Of a DNA stretch of 64,000 bases, positions 1 to 10,534 are shown piece by piece. The notes under the pieces were generated by a model that was not told the DNA's origin, did not search any database, and worked only from the letters and a program-made list of their open reading frames with translations. The DNA is from Fagopyrum homotropicum. Its lineage: Eukaryota > Streptophyta > Magnoliopsida > Caryophyllales > Polygonaceae. The first letter of the stretch is position 1, and every line of letters begins with the position of its first letter. Location: the NCBI GenBank assembly GCA_033239125.1, contig BSWB01000005.1:21691447-21755446 (forward strand), written 5' to 3'. The position numbers were made by a program, and so were the translations under genes.

Positions 1-470
1 GTGTCTTGCCAAAGTCGGATTGAGCGATATTCCTATCGGGTCATGGTATGTGCATCAAGGGTTTGATGCATCTCGAGAAATTGATGATTGCAGATTTCCT
101 AGGCTTCGGTTATTGTGCACCTCTGTCCATGCATCCCAAAAAGTAAAGTAAAAAGAGAAAAAGTGTGAAATAAGCAAAGCTTATTGGTGGAAGGTGTTGC
201 AAGTCAAAGTGAAAGTGAAGTTCATCCTTTTCCCGGATTCTAGCACCACATTACCTTACATACATCCCTACCCCACACGTTTCTTGACCTTTCTTTTGGG
301 AAGCCCTTGAGACCTTGAGCTTGTTGATTGACTTAGCGGTTTAAACTGGATTATACATGATTAATTTTGATAATTATGATTTATTATGCATTCTATGATT
401 TTGTGCAAAGATGAACAACTTTCCTATATTTATAAAATGTTATGAGCATATTGAGTTTTTAAATTCCAGG
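1..470 (+). other. Athila-type 3' untranslated segment, inverted relative to the adjacent gag
   Basis: Bases 1-310 match the reverse complement of about 24060-24320, which lies between ORF3 and the 3' LTR of Athila element F. Shared landmarks are the stretch beginning GTGTCTTGCCAAAGTCGG and the phrase CTAGGCTTCGGTT. F is on the minus strand, so this segment is in sense orientation on the plus strand, opposite to the gag and LTR that follow at 477-3063. Homology to gag stops at about 477, which marks an inversion or a junction of two elements. No reading frame is supported here. Confidence 0.65.
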
Positions 471-1224
471 AAGTACTCTCCTCCCATGTGCTAATTTTTC
501 CTGGAGGAAGAGATTGATACCAAGTAAGAGCTCTATCTTTTAAAGAAAAGTAAAAAGGTCTTAGCTTATAGTTGTTATTTTCAATTCTGGAAGGTCGCAA
601 GGTCTCCATCAAGATCTCGTAGTTTTGAAGATGTTGATGCGGCGACTCCTTCTCTAGCCCTCCGAATTGGCATTGGCGAATCATGGCTAGAACTTGCGGT
701 CGAAGTTCGTAGTCATGATCCGCTGGATCTCCTAGGTTCACCCCTGGACGCCTCAGTTGTTGATTAGGGTCCATCCTTTGACCTAGGGTTTGTGGGATTC
801 CTGCAAGAAGAACATCTCGGACTGGTATCCGAGGTGGGAGTACCTCGGCCGGGGCGTTGGGTACTGGAATCTGCCTCGGTTGAGGATCAACTACTGGATC
901 CTGCATCGGTCGAGGATCAACAGGAGGATCATCCCTCGGTCGAAGTAGAATCTGGTCTCGGATGGCTGCAATCTCAGCTTCGATTGCTGCAGTCCTGGCG
1001 CGATTCTCCTCTTTCTCTTGCATTAGTTCTTCCTTACTGAGACGTAGTAGCTCTTGCGTCTCCTTTAATTCGGCCGCAAGATCGCGATCGTCTTGTTGGG
1101 CCATCTTCGCTTCTCTTAAGCGTCGCTTGTATGTCTTTTCTGGTTCGGGATCGTAAGGAACGATTTCCTTCCCAGCGCGGGTTCTTCGCATATACCTAAG
1201 AAAGAACCTGCAAAAGTCACTCAA
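430..1224 (-). pseudogene. gag: Athila-type Ty3/gypsy gag, 3'-truncated (element A)
   Basis: This is the N-terminal part of a retrotransposon Gag. A charged coiled-coil-like region (about residues 35-90) is followed by a Pro/Asp-rich repeat segment and then the capsid-like core with LGQRMDP, SPHQHLQNYE, LRPFYFSL and ALTWYQSLPPGKI. The same blocks occur in the 874-residue Gag-protease of element F. Homology ends after TWEE; the last 15 or so residues are unrelated and come from the inverted junction near 470. The frame starts about 70 bp from the primer-binding site, as expected for Athila gag. Bases 843-944 repeat a CCTCGGTCGAGG-like dyad inside the coding sequence and encode the Asp-Pro-Arg/Gln-Pro repeats. 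It cannot encode a complete Gag. Confidence 0.85.
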
Positions 1225-1292
1225 GTAGAGTGGTTAGACAAAACGGGGCAAATGCCCCAAGAGCAAACCGTACCGGCTCGGTCTAGACCAAG

Positions 1293-1310
1293 TCCCCGGC
1301 AACGGCGCCA
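1293..1310 (-). other. Primer-binding site of element A (tRNA-Asp)
   Basis: The plus strand reads TCCCCGGCAACGGCGCCA, the 3' end of plant tRNA-Asp including CCA, so the minus-strand RNA would pair with that tRNA. It sits six bases from the LTR at 1317. A tRNA-Asp primer is typical of Athila elements. The match to the expected tRNA end is exact as recalled. Confidence 0.85.
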
Positions 1311-1316
1311 AAAACT

Positions 1317-3063
1317 TGTTCGCTCCAAACGGTGTGTGCAAGCTTTAAATTTATAACCCTAGACTTAAGCTTAAAACAAGGATGCGAACCCGCAGTGTAC
1401 GGGTCAATCGTAGTAAAAGCAAGAAAAATTCCAGGGGTCGATCACAGGGACTCGGTGAAACAAAGTCAACACGGTATGCTACGTTAGTTCTAACCACAAG
1501 AGCGATTAACACAATCAAAGATGAATAAGAAGTCAATAAAGCAAACATGCAATTCTAGGGATTAAAGCATCTAGTTGTGGTTCCAACTCAAGATCTATAG
1601 ATAAGCGGACAAAGCTGAGATTTTTGCATGGGGAAGGTGTTACTAAAGTGGAGTAGATCACCGGGTAAGTCTCACTACACACTAATCCTAAACCGTAACT
1701 CCTATTACCGGGTAAGTCTCAAGAAATTAAGATAAAGAACTATAACCTCAAACTAACACACCATCTAAAGGAATAGAATCAACCTTTACCGGGTAAGTCT
1801 CAGGCTAACTCACAAAGATGGGATGGAAGCACACTCAAACCCCAATAAAGGATAAACCTTTATTACCTATACTTATGATCGTTGGTACACAAACTAAGGA
1901 ATTACCGGGTAAGTCTCATCTTAAGCTTGCTTTGAACCAGGAAGGTGTAATAAGAATAGGATTTTAGCAAACTCTAACACTTAACTCTCAGTTACGGATC
2001 AATTAAGTCACCTCGGTCAGAAGAATTCCACCCCGGCCGAGATGTTCATCAACCGAACGAGATGCTTAGGGTTAAGGTTAAAGACTCGAACTTTCAGGAT
2101 CCTACTGGAATCTAAGACTATTCTATCATTGTTTTTCCCACAACCTTCAGCCAATCACCCTAGAATCACACAAGGAAATTAGCCACTCATCATCATAATG
2201 AAAGTATTAAATGTAAGGGAAGAAGGTGAATATTTGAACAAAGAAGAATTTAATGAAAAGACTTCAATAACTGAATCAAATATCACACAAAGCGTTCCTT
2301 GGATAGCAATCCAAAAAGACAAGACAACAATTGAGGGAATTGAAGACAATCTTACAAAACCCTTCAATAAAGCTATAAAAGCTATGGACTTCAATCTTCC
2401 TTCAACCTAAAAAAAAGGTTCTTCAACTCTCTCCCAAATTGGAGTATGCTGCTGCTGCGTATTTCCGGTGTAAGCGGCTTCTAGCGGGGTATGCGGGATA
2501 TTGGAATTGTGGAAATCCAACCCTTTTTATAGGAAAATAACCCTCCAAAGATAATAAATCTTAGAAAGATATTCTCCCATAAATATAGGTAAAATATATA
2601 TTCTGCATATCTCCTTCCATCCAGCAGCCAAGCCCAAAAATATAAGATCACTTTCTAATTTTAAAAGATCTCTTCCAAGAATAAATTATTCTCGCCGCGT
2701 CCTAGGTGTTCGCCTCGGTCGAGTCGGCGTCTCTGGATCACCTCGGTCGAGGTGAACCTCTGGTCAACCGAGGTGAGTCATAACTGAATGTGAAATCTCT
2801 CAAAACTGGTCCAAAGTAAATCTTTAATCCATGGCTATGCTCCCTGGATGTAGCTCCAAATGACTCATGACTCCTTTTGCTCCTTTTTGATGCAAAACGT
2901 ACCATATTACCTGCAATTACAACGAAACTAGGTGTAGACCTCGATTCTCGCAAAGGTAGATGAAATGGTAGCAAAATCACATAATGTACATACAAACATG
3001 CAGATTATGAAAGATAAAACGTCCAAACAAACCCCAAAATATAGACTATAATTCATGCTATCA
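1317..3063 (-). repeat. 5' LTR of Athila-type element A
   Basis: This 1.75-kb LTR begins TGTTCGCTCC next to the primer site and ends ATTCATGCTATCA (plus-strand reading). It has the same plan as the F LTRs: GCGAACCCGCAGTGTACGG near its left end (about 1385-1405) and an end like ATGCTAACA. A TATA-like box in minus orientation lies at about 2521-2533. Clusters of CCTCGGTCGAGG-like dyads lie at 2011-2040 and 2713-2752. An imperfect ACCGGGTAAGTCTCA phrase recurs at about 1660-1920. If intact, the right TSD would be GTAAC (3064-3068); its partner lies outside the window. The 71-85 residue frames inside it look like chance. Confidence 0.8.
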
Positions 3064-3772
3064 GTAACACTGACATTGAGTATCTTGCTTGCTCTTCTCG
3101 ACTCCGAGAGTACGCCACAATATTGTTAATAAACACCGATGTACCCCGATCCAGAAAAAATGTAGAATACCATCATCAATTCCATAACATGTCAAGCGCA
3201 CTCGTGAGCCCAAATGGCATTGCTAACACTAGTAGTGGCCATACTGGGTTCGAAATAACGTCACAAGTATGTCTTGCTTTCTCACCTTTCTCACCCTTAG
3301 TTGGTGACATCTCGACCTCACGTCGACCATGGAGGACACCGAAGTCTCAAGCCACTAGACTAGCAAGTTGTAAATACGGAGCAAAGGTACTTCTTGTGGT
3401 CCATTTTACGCATCCCCGGTAGTCGATGTACGACTTAACTGACTCATCCTTCTTTCTCGCAACAATATCAGTATGCCCACGAGAAACGCTAAACTTGTAG
3501 CATTGCTATCATCCAACCCTCATGGCACTTCCATGTTAGTTTGGAAGGTTGACTCAACTTATGCTTGCGAAAAACATTATCCGTTTCATTGGAACAAATT
3601 ACCATTTATCCACCTTATTTACTTCCATTATGTAAGGTGGTAATTGAAGCCTATGCCTTCCTCTTGCTCATCTAGTTCTCTTTATACTGATCAACCTTGA
3701 AATTTCTAATCATTGTCATTTACCCATATGCCGATCTAATGACTTAGGAAGGCCGCCTAGGGTCGTTATCAC
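3064..3772 (-). pseudogene. pol: Tekay-like pol fragment: reverse transcriptase (element C, left part)
   Basis: The reverse complement shows decayed RT blocks of a Ty3/gypsy Tekay-type element: an ARKKDES...IDYRG segment (about 3410-3480), a MPFGL-like region (about 3200-3240), and FINNIVAYSRSREE near 3075-3130, where the active-site FIDD has become FINN. There are many stops and frameshifts. The fragment is cut on the left by element A and on the right by element D. C resumes after D's TSD at 12994, so this is the older host sequence. Confidence 0.65.
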
Positions 3773-4160
3773 TGTAACAGTCAAAAAAATCGAAGATGAC
3801 CTAATCAAGAATTTTAAGGAATTAAATCCGTTTTAACACGAGATACCTATCGAGGTAACCTCCTCCTAGATGATATTACACTCAGGTGTTATTTTGAGAA
3901 TTTGGGAGCTTCAATTAATAAAAATGCAGTTGAGAGAAATCATCAGGACATCGGACATGTCCTAGATATGAAAAAACATGGAAAGGCAAAACGGCCAAAA
4001 GAGTCGCTATTTCGTTTCTTAACGGCTAAGAAAGATGGCTTAGGAATACACGTTTTTCGAGACAACTGCGGAATAATTATCCATACAATATTTCGGATTT
4101 ATTATTCAAATTTCGAGAAGTTTGGAGAAGGGGTCTTAAACCGCTTTCGGATCGGTGAAA

Positions 4161-4233
4161 GGATAATTACCGACTCCGCTAAAGGATAATTATCGATTCC
4201 GCTAAAGGATAATTATCATCTTCGCTATAAATA
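4161..4233 (+). promoter_or_regulatory. Element D LTR promoter: three 23-bp repeats and a TATA box
   Basis: Three head-to-tail 23-bp units start at 4161, 4184 and 4207, each beginning GGATAATTA and continuing CGA(C/T)TCCGCTAAA; the third diverges. TATAAATA at 4226-4233 sits at the end of the third unit. The same arrangement is in the 3' LTR (about 10922-10995, TATA 10988-10995). The position fits a U3 enhancer plus core promoter. Confidence 0.65.
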
Positions 4234-5002
4234 GCAGAAATATCGTTTATTAATTCATTTTCTTTCACGTTTCCTCGTAAAAGCTTTGATTTCTCTCAAC
4301 ATTCAAACTCAGATCTACTCTCCGTTTCTAATCCGATTTCAAATCCGTTTGAGTTTTTGGATTCCTCTCTTCATTCTCTTCATTTTGGTACCGAGTTTCT
4401 ACATTTCCGCGCAAGGGAAGGCCTGGTCGAGCATATATGATACTAGGGAGGTTCCGTCGCTCAGATTCCGGTGAATTTGATGGTGTCCGAGCGTAGCCTG
4501 CGTCGTTGTGATTCCGAATCTTCTTTCGGATCGTCAATCAGGTTAGTAACGAATAAGTTATGAATTTATTCGTTTTCCGTATTGCGATTTAGCCTAAATT
4601 GACCTTAGGCTTGTCAAAATGGATAATTGGAGATTCCATTATGCTCGTTACTTTATTCTGGTAATTATGGGTTGTTTATTTGATGAGATTTGATGACAGG
4701 TGGGTTCAGAAATTGTCTGCGGGCAAAACGTTGTTCTGGCGAAATTTAATTAATTAATTAAAGGTTAATTAATTAAATTAGGATTCTAGAAAATGCTATA
4801 AGCTAATTAAATTCAAAGGAATGAATTTAACTGGTGTTTGAAGCGAGAAGTTTAATACAAGGAATATGATATTCTCCGCAGGTGTTGTTGAAGGTTTTGG
4901 TTAACTATAGCTTAGTTCTTTGTGAGCGTATCCAAGCAAGATAAAGGAGGATAGTCTGAGTGGGAAACGGACTCAATAGTTGGTTTGCGAGGTTTTATTG
5001 TT

Positions 5003-5020
5003 CTTACCTGCGAGGTAAGT
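5003..5020 (+). promoter_or_regulatory. Splice-donor hairpin in the D LTR
   Basis: CTTACCTGCGAGGTAAG (5003-5019) is a perfect 7-bp inverted repeat with a 3-base loop. It contains GAG|GTAAGT, a consensus plant 5' splice site with GT at 5015-5016. A plausible acceptor, a pyrimidine-rich stretch ending AACAG, lies at 5735-5737. Splicing would remove the AT-rich and tandem-repeat part of the leader. The 3' LTR copy is at about 11764-11780. The splicing role is inferred. Confidence 0.45.
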
Positions 5021-5326
5021 GTATATGAATTATATTTGCTTAATATATGTTATGTATTTAATATGCCATGATTTTATGCATGCTTGTGTGTATATATCTG
5101 TTTGTTATGGTTGTATGCATGCTTATATGTATATGAGTGAGACGACGATGATGATGAATTGATATTCTTTATGAAAGCTTGCATGAGGTACATGAGATGA
5201 TAATGGAAAGAATGTGATGAAAGAATATGATGAAAGCATGAATTTGAGTTATGATATGGAAGTGATAATATAGGATGGTAATTGATTAATTAGCCCAACT
5301 CGGTCCCGCACGGGTTTCCGGGGGAC

Positions 5327-5529
5327 GAGGTCGCTACCTAATCTACAGGGGGCCTCAGAGGTCGCTACCTGATCTACAGGGGGCCTCAAGATAAGAAAAA
5401 CAGCCAGAGGTCGCTACCTGATCTACAGGGGGCCTCAAGATAAGAAAAATAGTCCAAGATCGCAACCTGATCTACAGGGGGTCTTAGGACAAGATGGCCG
5501 AGGTCGCTACCTGATCTACAGGGGGCCTA
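5327..5529 (+). repeat. Tandem repeats in the D LTR (five units)
   Basis: Five imperfect copies of a unit starting GAGGTCGCTACCTGATCTAC and followed by AGGGGGCCT are separated by short A-rich spacers of the AAGATAAGAAAAA type. The same array is at about 12089-12291 in the 3' LTR with a few substitutions. Their role is unknown. Confidence 0.85.
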
Positions 5530-5789
5530 GGACGCTATCGGGTTGGCCAACCGAAAAGAAAAAAAAGAAAGAAAGAAAGAAAGAAAAGAAATACGAAAGC
5601 AATGAGAAAATATATCGTACGATCAGTTGGGGCTAGTTAGTTAATTATCACCTATGTATATATGTTGTGAATATGGTTGTAAGATAAAGTTTTAAAAATT
5701 TTACGTTTTCCGCTTTTCCGCTTATTGTTTTAAACAGGGTTAATTAATTGGTAATCAACTAGAAATAAAATAGGTGTGTCACATTTGGT

Positions 5790-5801
5790 TGGTATTAGAG
5801 C
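5790..5801 (+). other. Primer-binding site of element D (initiator tRNA-Met)
   Basis: TGGTATTAGAGC lies six bases after the LTR end. It matches the complement of the initiator tRNA-Met 3' end (TGGTATCAGAGC) with one C-to-T change. This is the usual primer for Tekay/Del elements. Confidence 0.8.
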
Positions 5802-5879
5802 AGGGATATGATTCCTTGGCTTGGGTGTGGGAAGTTTTCCAAAAAGTTTTCTGAAAATTTTGCTTTGATTTTCTTTTGG

Positions 5880-8800
5880 ATGGCGGAGCACAGCCATGAA
5901 GGGTCCACAGAGTCTGTAGGGGGTGATCAGGAGCACCAGAAAGAGGTGCCAGTTCATGTAGTACCACCACCCCCAAGTATAGCAGGCATACTAGAGCTTG
6001 TGGCTTATTTGAGAGAGGTCATACCACCACAACCGCAACCACAGCCCGCACCTCAACATGGTATTATTCCTATTGAGATGGACAAGAACTTTGAGAAGAT
6101 TCGCCGGCAGGGGGCGAAACCCTTCGAGGGGACTACGGATCCCTTAGTTGCAGAGGAGTGGTTGAGGGATACAGAGCTTATTCTTGATAGGATTATATGC
6201 CCTACTGAGAGGAGGGTTCAGTACGCTGTGTCATTGCTTGTGGGAGCAGCGAGAGATTGGTGGGACACAGTTCCACACGGTCGGGATATACCCCCACTCC
6301 TGACTTGGGAAGACTTCCTTAGGGAGTTTGCCGAGAGATATACTCCACCTGCCTATACGGAGAAGAAGAAGATTGAGTTCATAGAACTCAAGCAGGGAGG
6401 CATGTCCATTGCCGATTACGAGGTACAATTCACTAGATTATCTCGATATGCTCCTGAGGAGGTTGATACTGATATTAAGAAGAGAAACAAGTTTGAAAGA
6501 TGGCTGAATTTGGAGATTAGGAAGAAGTTTGCTACTCGGCCCTTGTCTTATTCTCTCCTCATTGATTCCGCCACTCGAGCGGAGGAGATGGTCTTGGAAA
6601 AGAAGGCTTTGACAGGAAAGAGACAGAAGACCGGGCAGAGTAGTAGTGCACCACCATCTGGCTCGCGATCTTTTGTACCCAGAAGTTACAGTGGACCACC
6701 TAGGGGACAGAGAGGTGGTTATCAAGGATATAGAGGTTCATGGAGTGGAGGTAGTAGATCAAGTGCTCCAGCTCCTACCACATCAGCTTCAGGATCCTAT
6801 CGTCCACCGATTATATGTTACATGTGCCACCACCCTGCGCACATAGCCCGAGAGTGTCGGAATAGGTCTGGATTACCAACACCGAGTACAGCTAGTAGCG
6901 TTGGAGACAATGCTCAGAGAGGTTCTGGTTCAGGTCGAGGTAGAGGTAGAGGTTATGGTCGAGGTGGATATTCCCAACAGACATCTTCCAGACCACTTGC
7001 ACCACGGCCTCAGGGTCAGGCACAAGCTCGAGTATATGCTTTGGCTGGCGAGGATGCAGCTAAGACTACAGACGTCATTACCGGTAGGATTCTTGTCTCT
7101 GGCTTGTTAGCTTATGTTTTGATTGATCCTGGATCTACATGCTCTTTTGTATCCGAGTCTTTTGCTTTAAGATTGGGAAAGGTAGCTGAACCCTTAGGTT
7201 ATATCATTAGAGTCTCGATGCCAGCGGGGGAGACCTTGACTGTTGATATGTGTATGAGATCTTGCCCCATAGTTATAGCTGACCGAGAATTTGTAGCTGA
7301 CCTTATACCGTTATCTTTGAGAGAGTTTGATGTGATATTGGGTATGAATTGGTTATCCACCCATAGAGCCTTGATAGACTGTTATGCGAAGGAAGTAATC
7401 AAGGAGACAAATGGGTTGAGGGAAGTGATTTTCACCGGTGAGAGGAATGTTATTCCTACTTGCCTCATATCTACAGTAACAGCTTTTAGATTACTTCGGG
7501 AAGGATGTCAGGCTTATCTGGCTAGTGTGTCAGATTCTGCTATTGTTAGCCCTGGAGTATCTGAGGTGGATGTTGTCAGAGAATTTCCTGAAGTTTTCCT
7601 TGATGATTTACCTGGTTTACCTCCGAGTAGAGAGGTAGACTTTGAGATTGAGACATTACCCGGTGCAGCACCGATATCAATTGCTCCTTACAGGATGGCT
7701 CCGCTAGAGCTAAAGGATTTGAAGAAACAGCTAGAAGAGTTGCTCGAGAAGGGTTTTATACGCCCGAGTATTTCTCCTTGGGGTGCACCAGTGCTTTTTG
7801 TGAAGAAGAAAGATGGTAGTTTACGATTGTGCATAGACTACCGTCAGCTGAACAAAATTACAATCAAGAACAAGTATCCCTTACCGAGGATAGAGGACTT
7901 GCTTGATCAGTTAAGGGGTGCTACAGTATTTTCAAAGATTGACCTTCGATCGGGATACTGGCAGTTGAGGATAGCAGAGAATTCAATACCGAAGACAGCT
8001 TTTCGTACTCGGTATGGACACTATGAGTTTACAGTTATGCCTTTTGGGTTGACGAATGCACCTGCAGCATTCATGGCGTTGATGAACTCGATCTTCCAAC
8101 CTTATCTAGATCAGTTTGTCGTGGTCTTTATTGATGATATCTTGATATATTCCCGAGATGCAGATACTCATAGAGAACATTTGAGACGTATCTTAGGGAT
8201 TCTGAGGGAGAGACAGTTGTACGCGAAGTTCAGCAAGTGCGAGTTTTGGACTGATCAGATTGCCTTTCTAGGGCATGTGATATCACGAGATGGTATACAA
8301 CCTGATCCATCCAAGATCAAGGCTATTACAGAATGGGAAATTCCGAAGAGCATTACGGAGATTCGCAGCTTCTTAGGACTTGTGGGTTATTACAGGAGGT
8401 TTGTAAAGAACTTTTCGATTATCGCGCGTCCATTGACTAACTTGCTAAAGAAGAATCAGCAGTTTATATGGGATAACAGTTGTCAAGAGAGCTTTGAAGA
8501 ACTTAAGAAAAGATTGACTACGTTCCCTATTCTGGTTGTACCCTCAGATAAGGGTAACTTTCTGGTTTACACCGACGCATCTGGGAGTGGCTTAGGAGGA
8601 GTTCTAATGCAGGAAGGGAAGGTGATAGCATATACATCTAGACAGTTGAGACCTCATGAGCAGAACTACCCTACACATGACCTAGAGCTTGCTGCTATAG
8701 TTCATGCTCTTAAGACCTGGAGGCACTATCTTTATGGTGATACATTTCCGGTGTTTACCGACCATAAAAGCCTGAAGTATATTCCCACTCAGAGGGATCT

Positions 8801-9470
8801 GAATCTGAGGCAGAGGAGATGGATGGAGTTACTCAAGGATTATGATTGCACTATAGAGTATCATCCAAGAAAGGCAAATGTGGTAGCTGACGCTCTCAGC
8901 AGAAAGAGCAGTGACCAAGGCAGTAAGGTCAACTACAAAGTTGAGCATCTATTAGCTCTCAAAGTTATGAGAGTAGAGATGGATGTAAGAGGATCCGAGT
9001 TCATAGCTAACATTCAGGTTAGACCGTTGATTCTCGATGAGATTTCAACTAGACAAGATGAGGATGCTACACTGAAGAAGTTGAAAGCTAAAGTGGGAGA
9101 TGCTACCACTACACACTTCCAGTTGTCTGATAAGGGAGTGTTATATAAAGGTACACGGATATGCGTACCCAACATTGAGGAGTTAAAGAAGAAGCTACTT
9201 GAAGAGGCACATTCCTCGAGGTATTCCATGCATCATGGGAGTACGAAGATGTTTAATGACATGAGGAAGATCTATTGGTGGCCCAGGATGAGACGAGAGG
9301 TAGCTGATTTTGTGGCTCGATGTCTAGTGTGTCAGCAAGTGAAGGCTGAACACCAAGCACCAGCAGGAAAGTTACAATCTTTATCAGTTCTTGAGTGGAA
9401 GTGGGAGAGGATTACAATGGATTTTGTGGTTGGACTTCCTAGGACTTTCAGAAAGAATGACATGGTATAG
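5880..9470 (+). pseudogene. gag-pol: Gag-protease-RT-RNase H-integrase (5' part), element D
   Basis: The frame is open from 5808, but the ATG at 5880 (MAEHSHEG) is the better gag start because the preceding 24 residues are unlike Gag. In order: capsid-like Gag with WLRDTELI and DWWDT; a Gly/Arg/Ser-rich linker; one CCHC zinc knuckle, CYMCHHPAHIAREC (near 6815-6860); aspartic protease with DPGSTCSF and ILGMNWLS (about 7125-7360); RT with PWGAPVLF, CIDYRQLNK, MPFGLTNAPA and the FIDDIL catalytic site (about 7775-8160); RNase H with YTDASGSG and ELAAIVHAL; the integrase zinc region with an HX3H-like pair and CLVCQQ; and the first catalytic Asp in TMDFVVGLP. The frame ends at TAG 9468-9470, where the family normally has Trp. 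The same frame continues in the next entry. Confidence 0.92.
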
Positions 9471-10424
9471 GTGATTGTAGATAAATTGACGAAATCTGCC
9501 CACTTCTTACCGATGAGACAAGATAACTCCTTGGATGAGCTGGCAGAGTTGTATGTGAGAGAGATTGTTCGACTACACGGAGTCCCTGTATCGATTGTAT
9601 CCGATAGAGATCCGAGGTTTACCTCGCATTTCTGGGGAAGTCTACAAACTGCCTTAGGTACAAGATTGCATTTCAGTACGGCATTTCATCCTCAGATAGA
9701 CGGACAATCAGAGAGAACGATTCAGACCTTGGAGGAGATGTTGAGATCTTGTGTTTTGGAGCTTAAAGGTAACTGGGATTCTAACCTTCCATTGCTCGAA
9801 TTTGCGTATAATAACAGTTTCCATTCAAGTATTGGTATGGCCCCTTACGAGGCCTTGTATGGAAGGAAGTGTCGCACACCTGTATGTTGGGATTTTGAGG
9901 GCATGCGACAGATAGAGGGTCCTGAACTTGTACAACAGACAATAGAGAAAGTACAAGTAGTAAAGCACTGCTTGAAGGCAACACAAGATCGTCAGAAGAG
10001 CTACTTTGATCGCCATAGACGAGAGATGACATATGAGATAGGCGATAGAGTGTTTTTGAAAGTATCTCCTTGGAGGGGAGTTATGAGATTTGGTAGGTAT
10101 GGGATGTTAGCACCGAGATACATTGGTCCGTATAGGTTGGCGTTACCACCTGAGTTATCAAGATTGCATGACGTCTTCCACGTTTCAGTGCTACGGAGGT
10201 ATAGGTCAGATCCGAGTCATATCATTCCCGAACCTGAGATAGAAGTATTTGAGAACTTGTCCTACCTAGAAGAACCAGTTGAGGTTTTAGGCAGGTAGGT
10301 TCGAAGATTGAGAAACAAGGAGATTCCGATGGTGAAGGTCAGATGGGGACATCATTCAGCTCGAGAGGCTACATGGGAGACCGAGCGAGATATGAGAGTG
10401 AAATACCCCTATCTTTTTGAGTAA
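9471..10424 (+). pseudogene. pol: Integrase core and C-terminal tail, element D
   Basis: This continues the upstream frame beyond the TAG. Integrase motifs are VIVDKLTKSAHFLP, the second Asp in VSDRDPRF and the catalytic Glu in GQSERTIQ (about 9595-9720), then the GMAPYEALYGRKCRTP block. Compared with the family, the segment RYIGPYRLALPPELS appears to lack about ten residues between GP and YRLALPP. A second in-frame TAG at 10296-10298 stands where Gln is expected. The frame then runs through RLRNKEIPMVKV and EATWE, the Tekay C-terminal tail, to TAA at 10422-10424. Both stops are single-transition changes (G to A, C to T), as expected from decay of methylated DNA. Confidence 0.9.
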
Positions 10425-10500
10425 GAACCTCGAGAAATTGTGATCCGGTTGTGCATCCTTTTTATATATCTACGATTTTGGTTCTACGTCCTTTCTTAAA

Positions 10501-10534
10501 TTTCGGGACGAAATTTCTTAAAGTGGGAGATGTT
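10501..10534 (+). other. Polypurine tract and preceding hairpin, element D
   Basis: AAAGTGGGAGA at 10520-10530 lies just before the 3' LTR and is the typical Ty3/gypsy plus-strand primer. TTTCGGGACGAAA at 10501-10513 forms a short stem (TTTCG/CGAAA). The same phrase occurs in antisense next to the polypurine tract of element E (about 17886-17900). Confidence 0.75.

Larger units (their letters stand above)
3773..5783 (+). repeat. 5' LTR of element D (carries an internal deletion)
   Basis: The LTR begins TGTAACAGTC and ends GTGTGTCACA. It is about 448 bp shorter than the 3' LTR: after ATTATCACCTATG (about 5648-5660) it jumps to TATATATGTTGTG, which the 3' LTR has at about 12865. It contains a TATA box (4226-4233), tandem repeats (5327-5529), a GAAA-rich microsatellite (about 5561-5588) and the splice-donor hairpin at 5003-5019. 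The 95-residue frame at 3902-4189 recurs in the 3' LTR with one change, but this reflects LTR identity rather than selection. Confidence 0.92.

Noticed and set aside
3902..4189. 95-residue frame present in both D LTRs (also 10664-10951)
   Set aside because: Identity follows from the LTRs being copies; it lies upstream of the TATA box and has no family features.
5327..5529. Regular repeats resembling a CRISPR array
   Set aside because: Units and spacers are both repeated, they lie in an LTR with a copy in the other LTR, and the DNA is from a plant.
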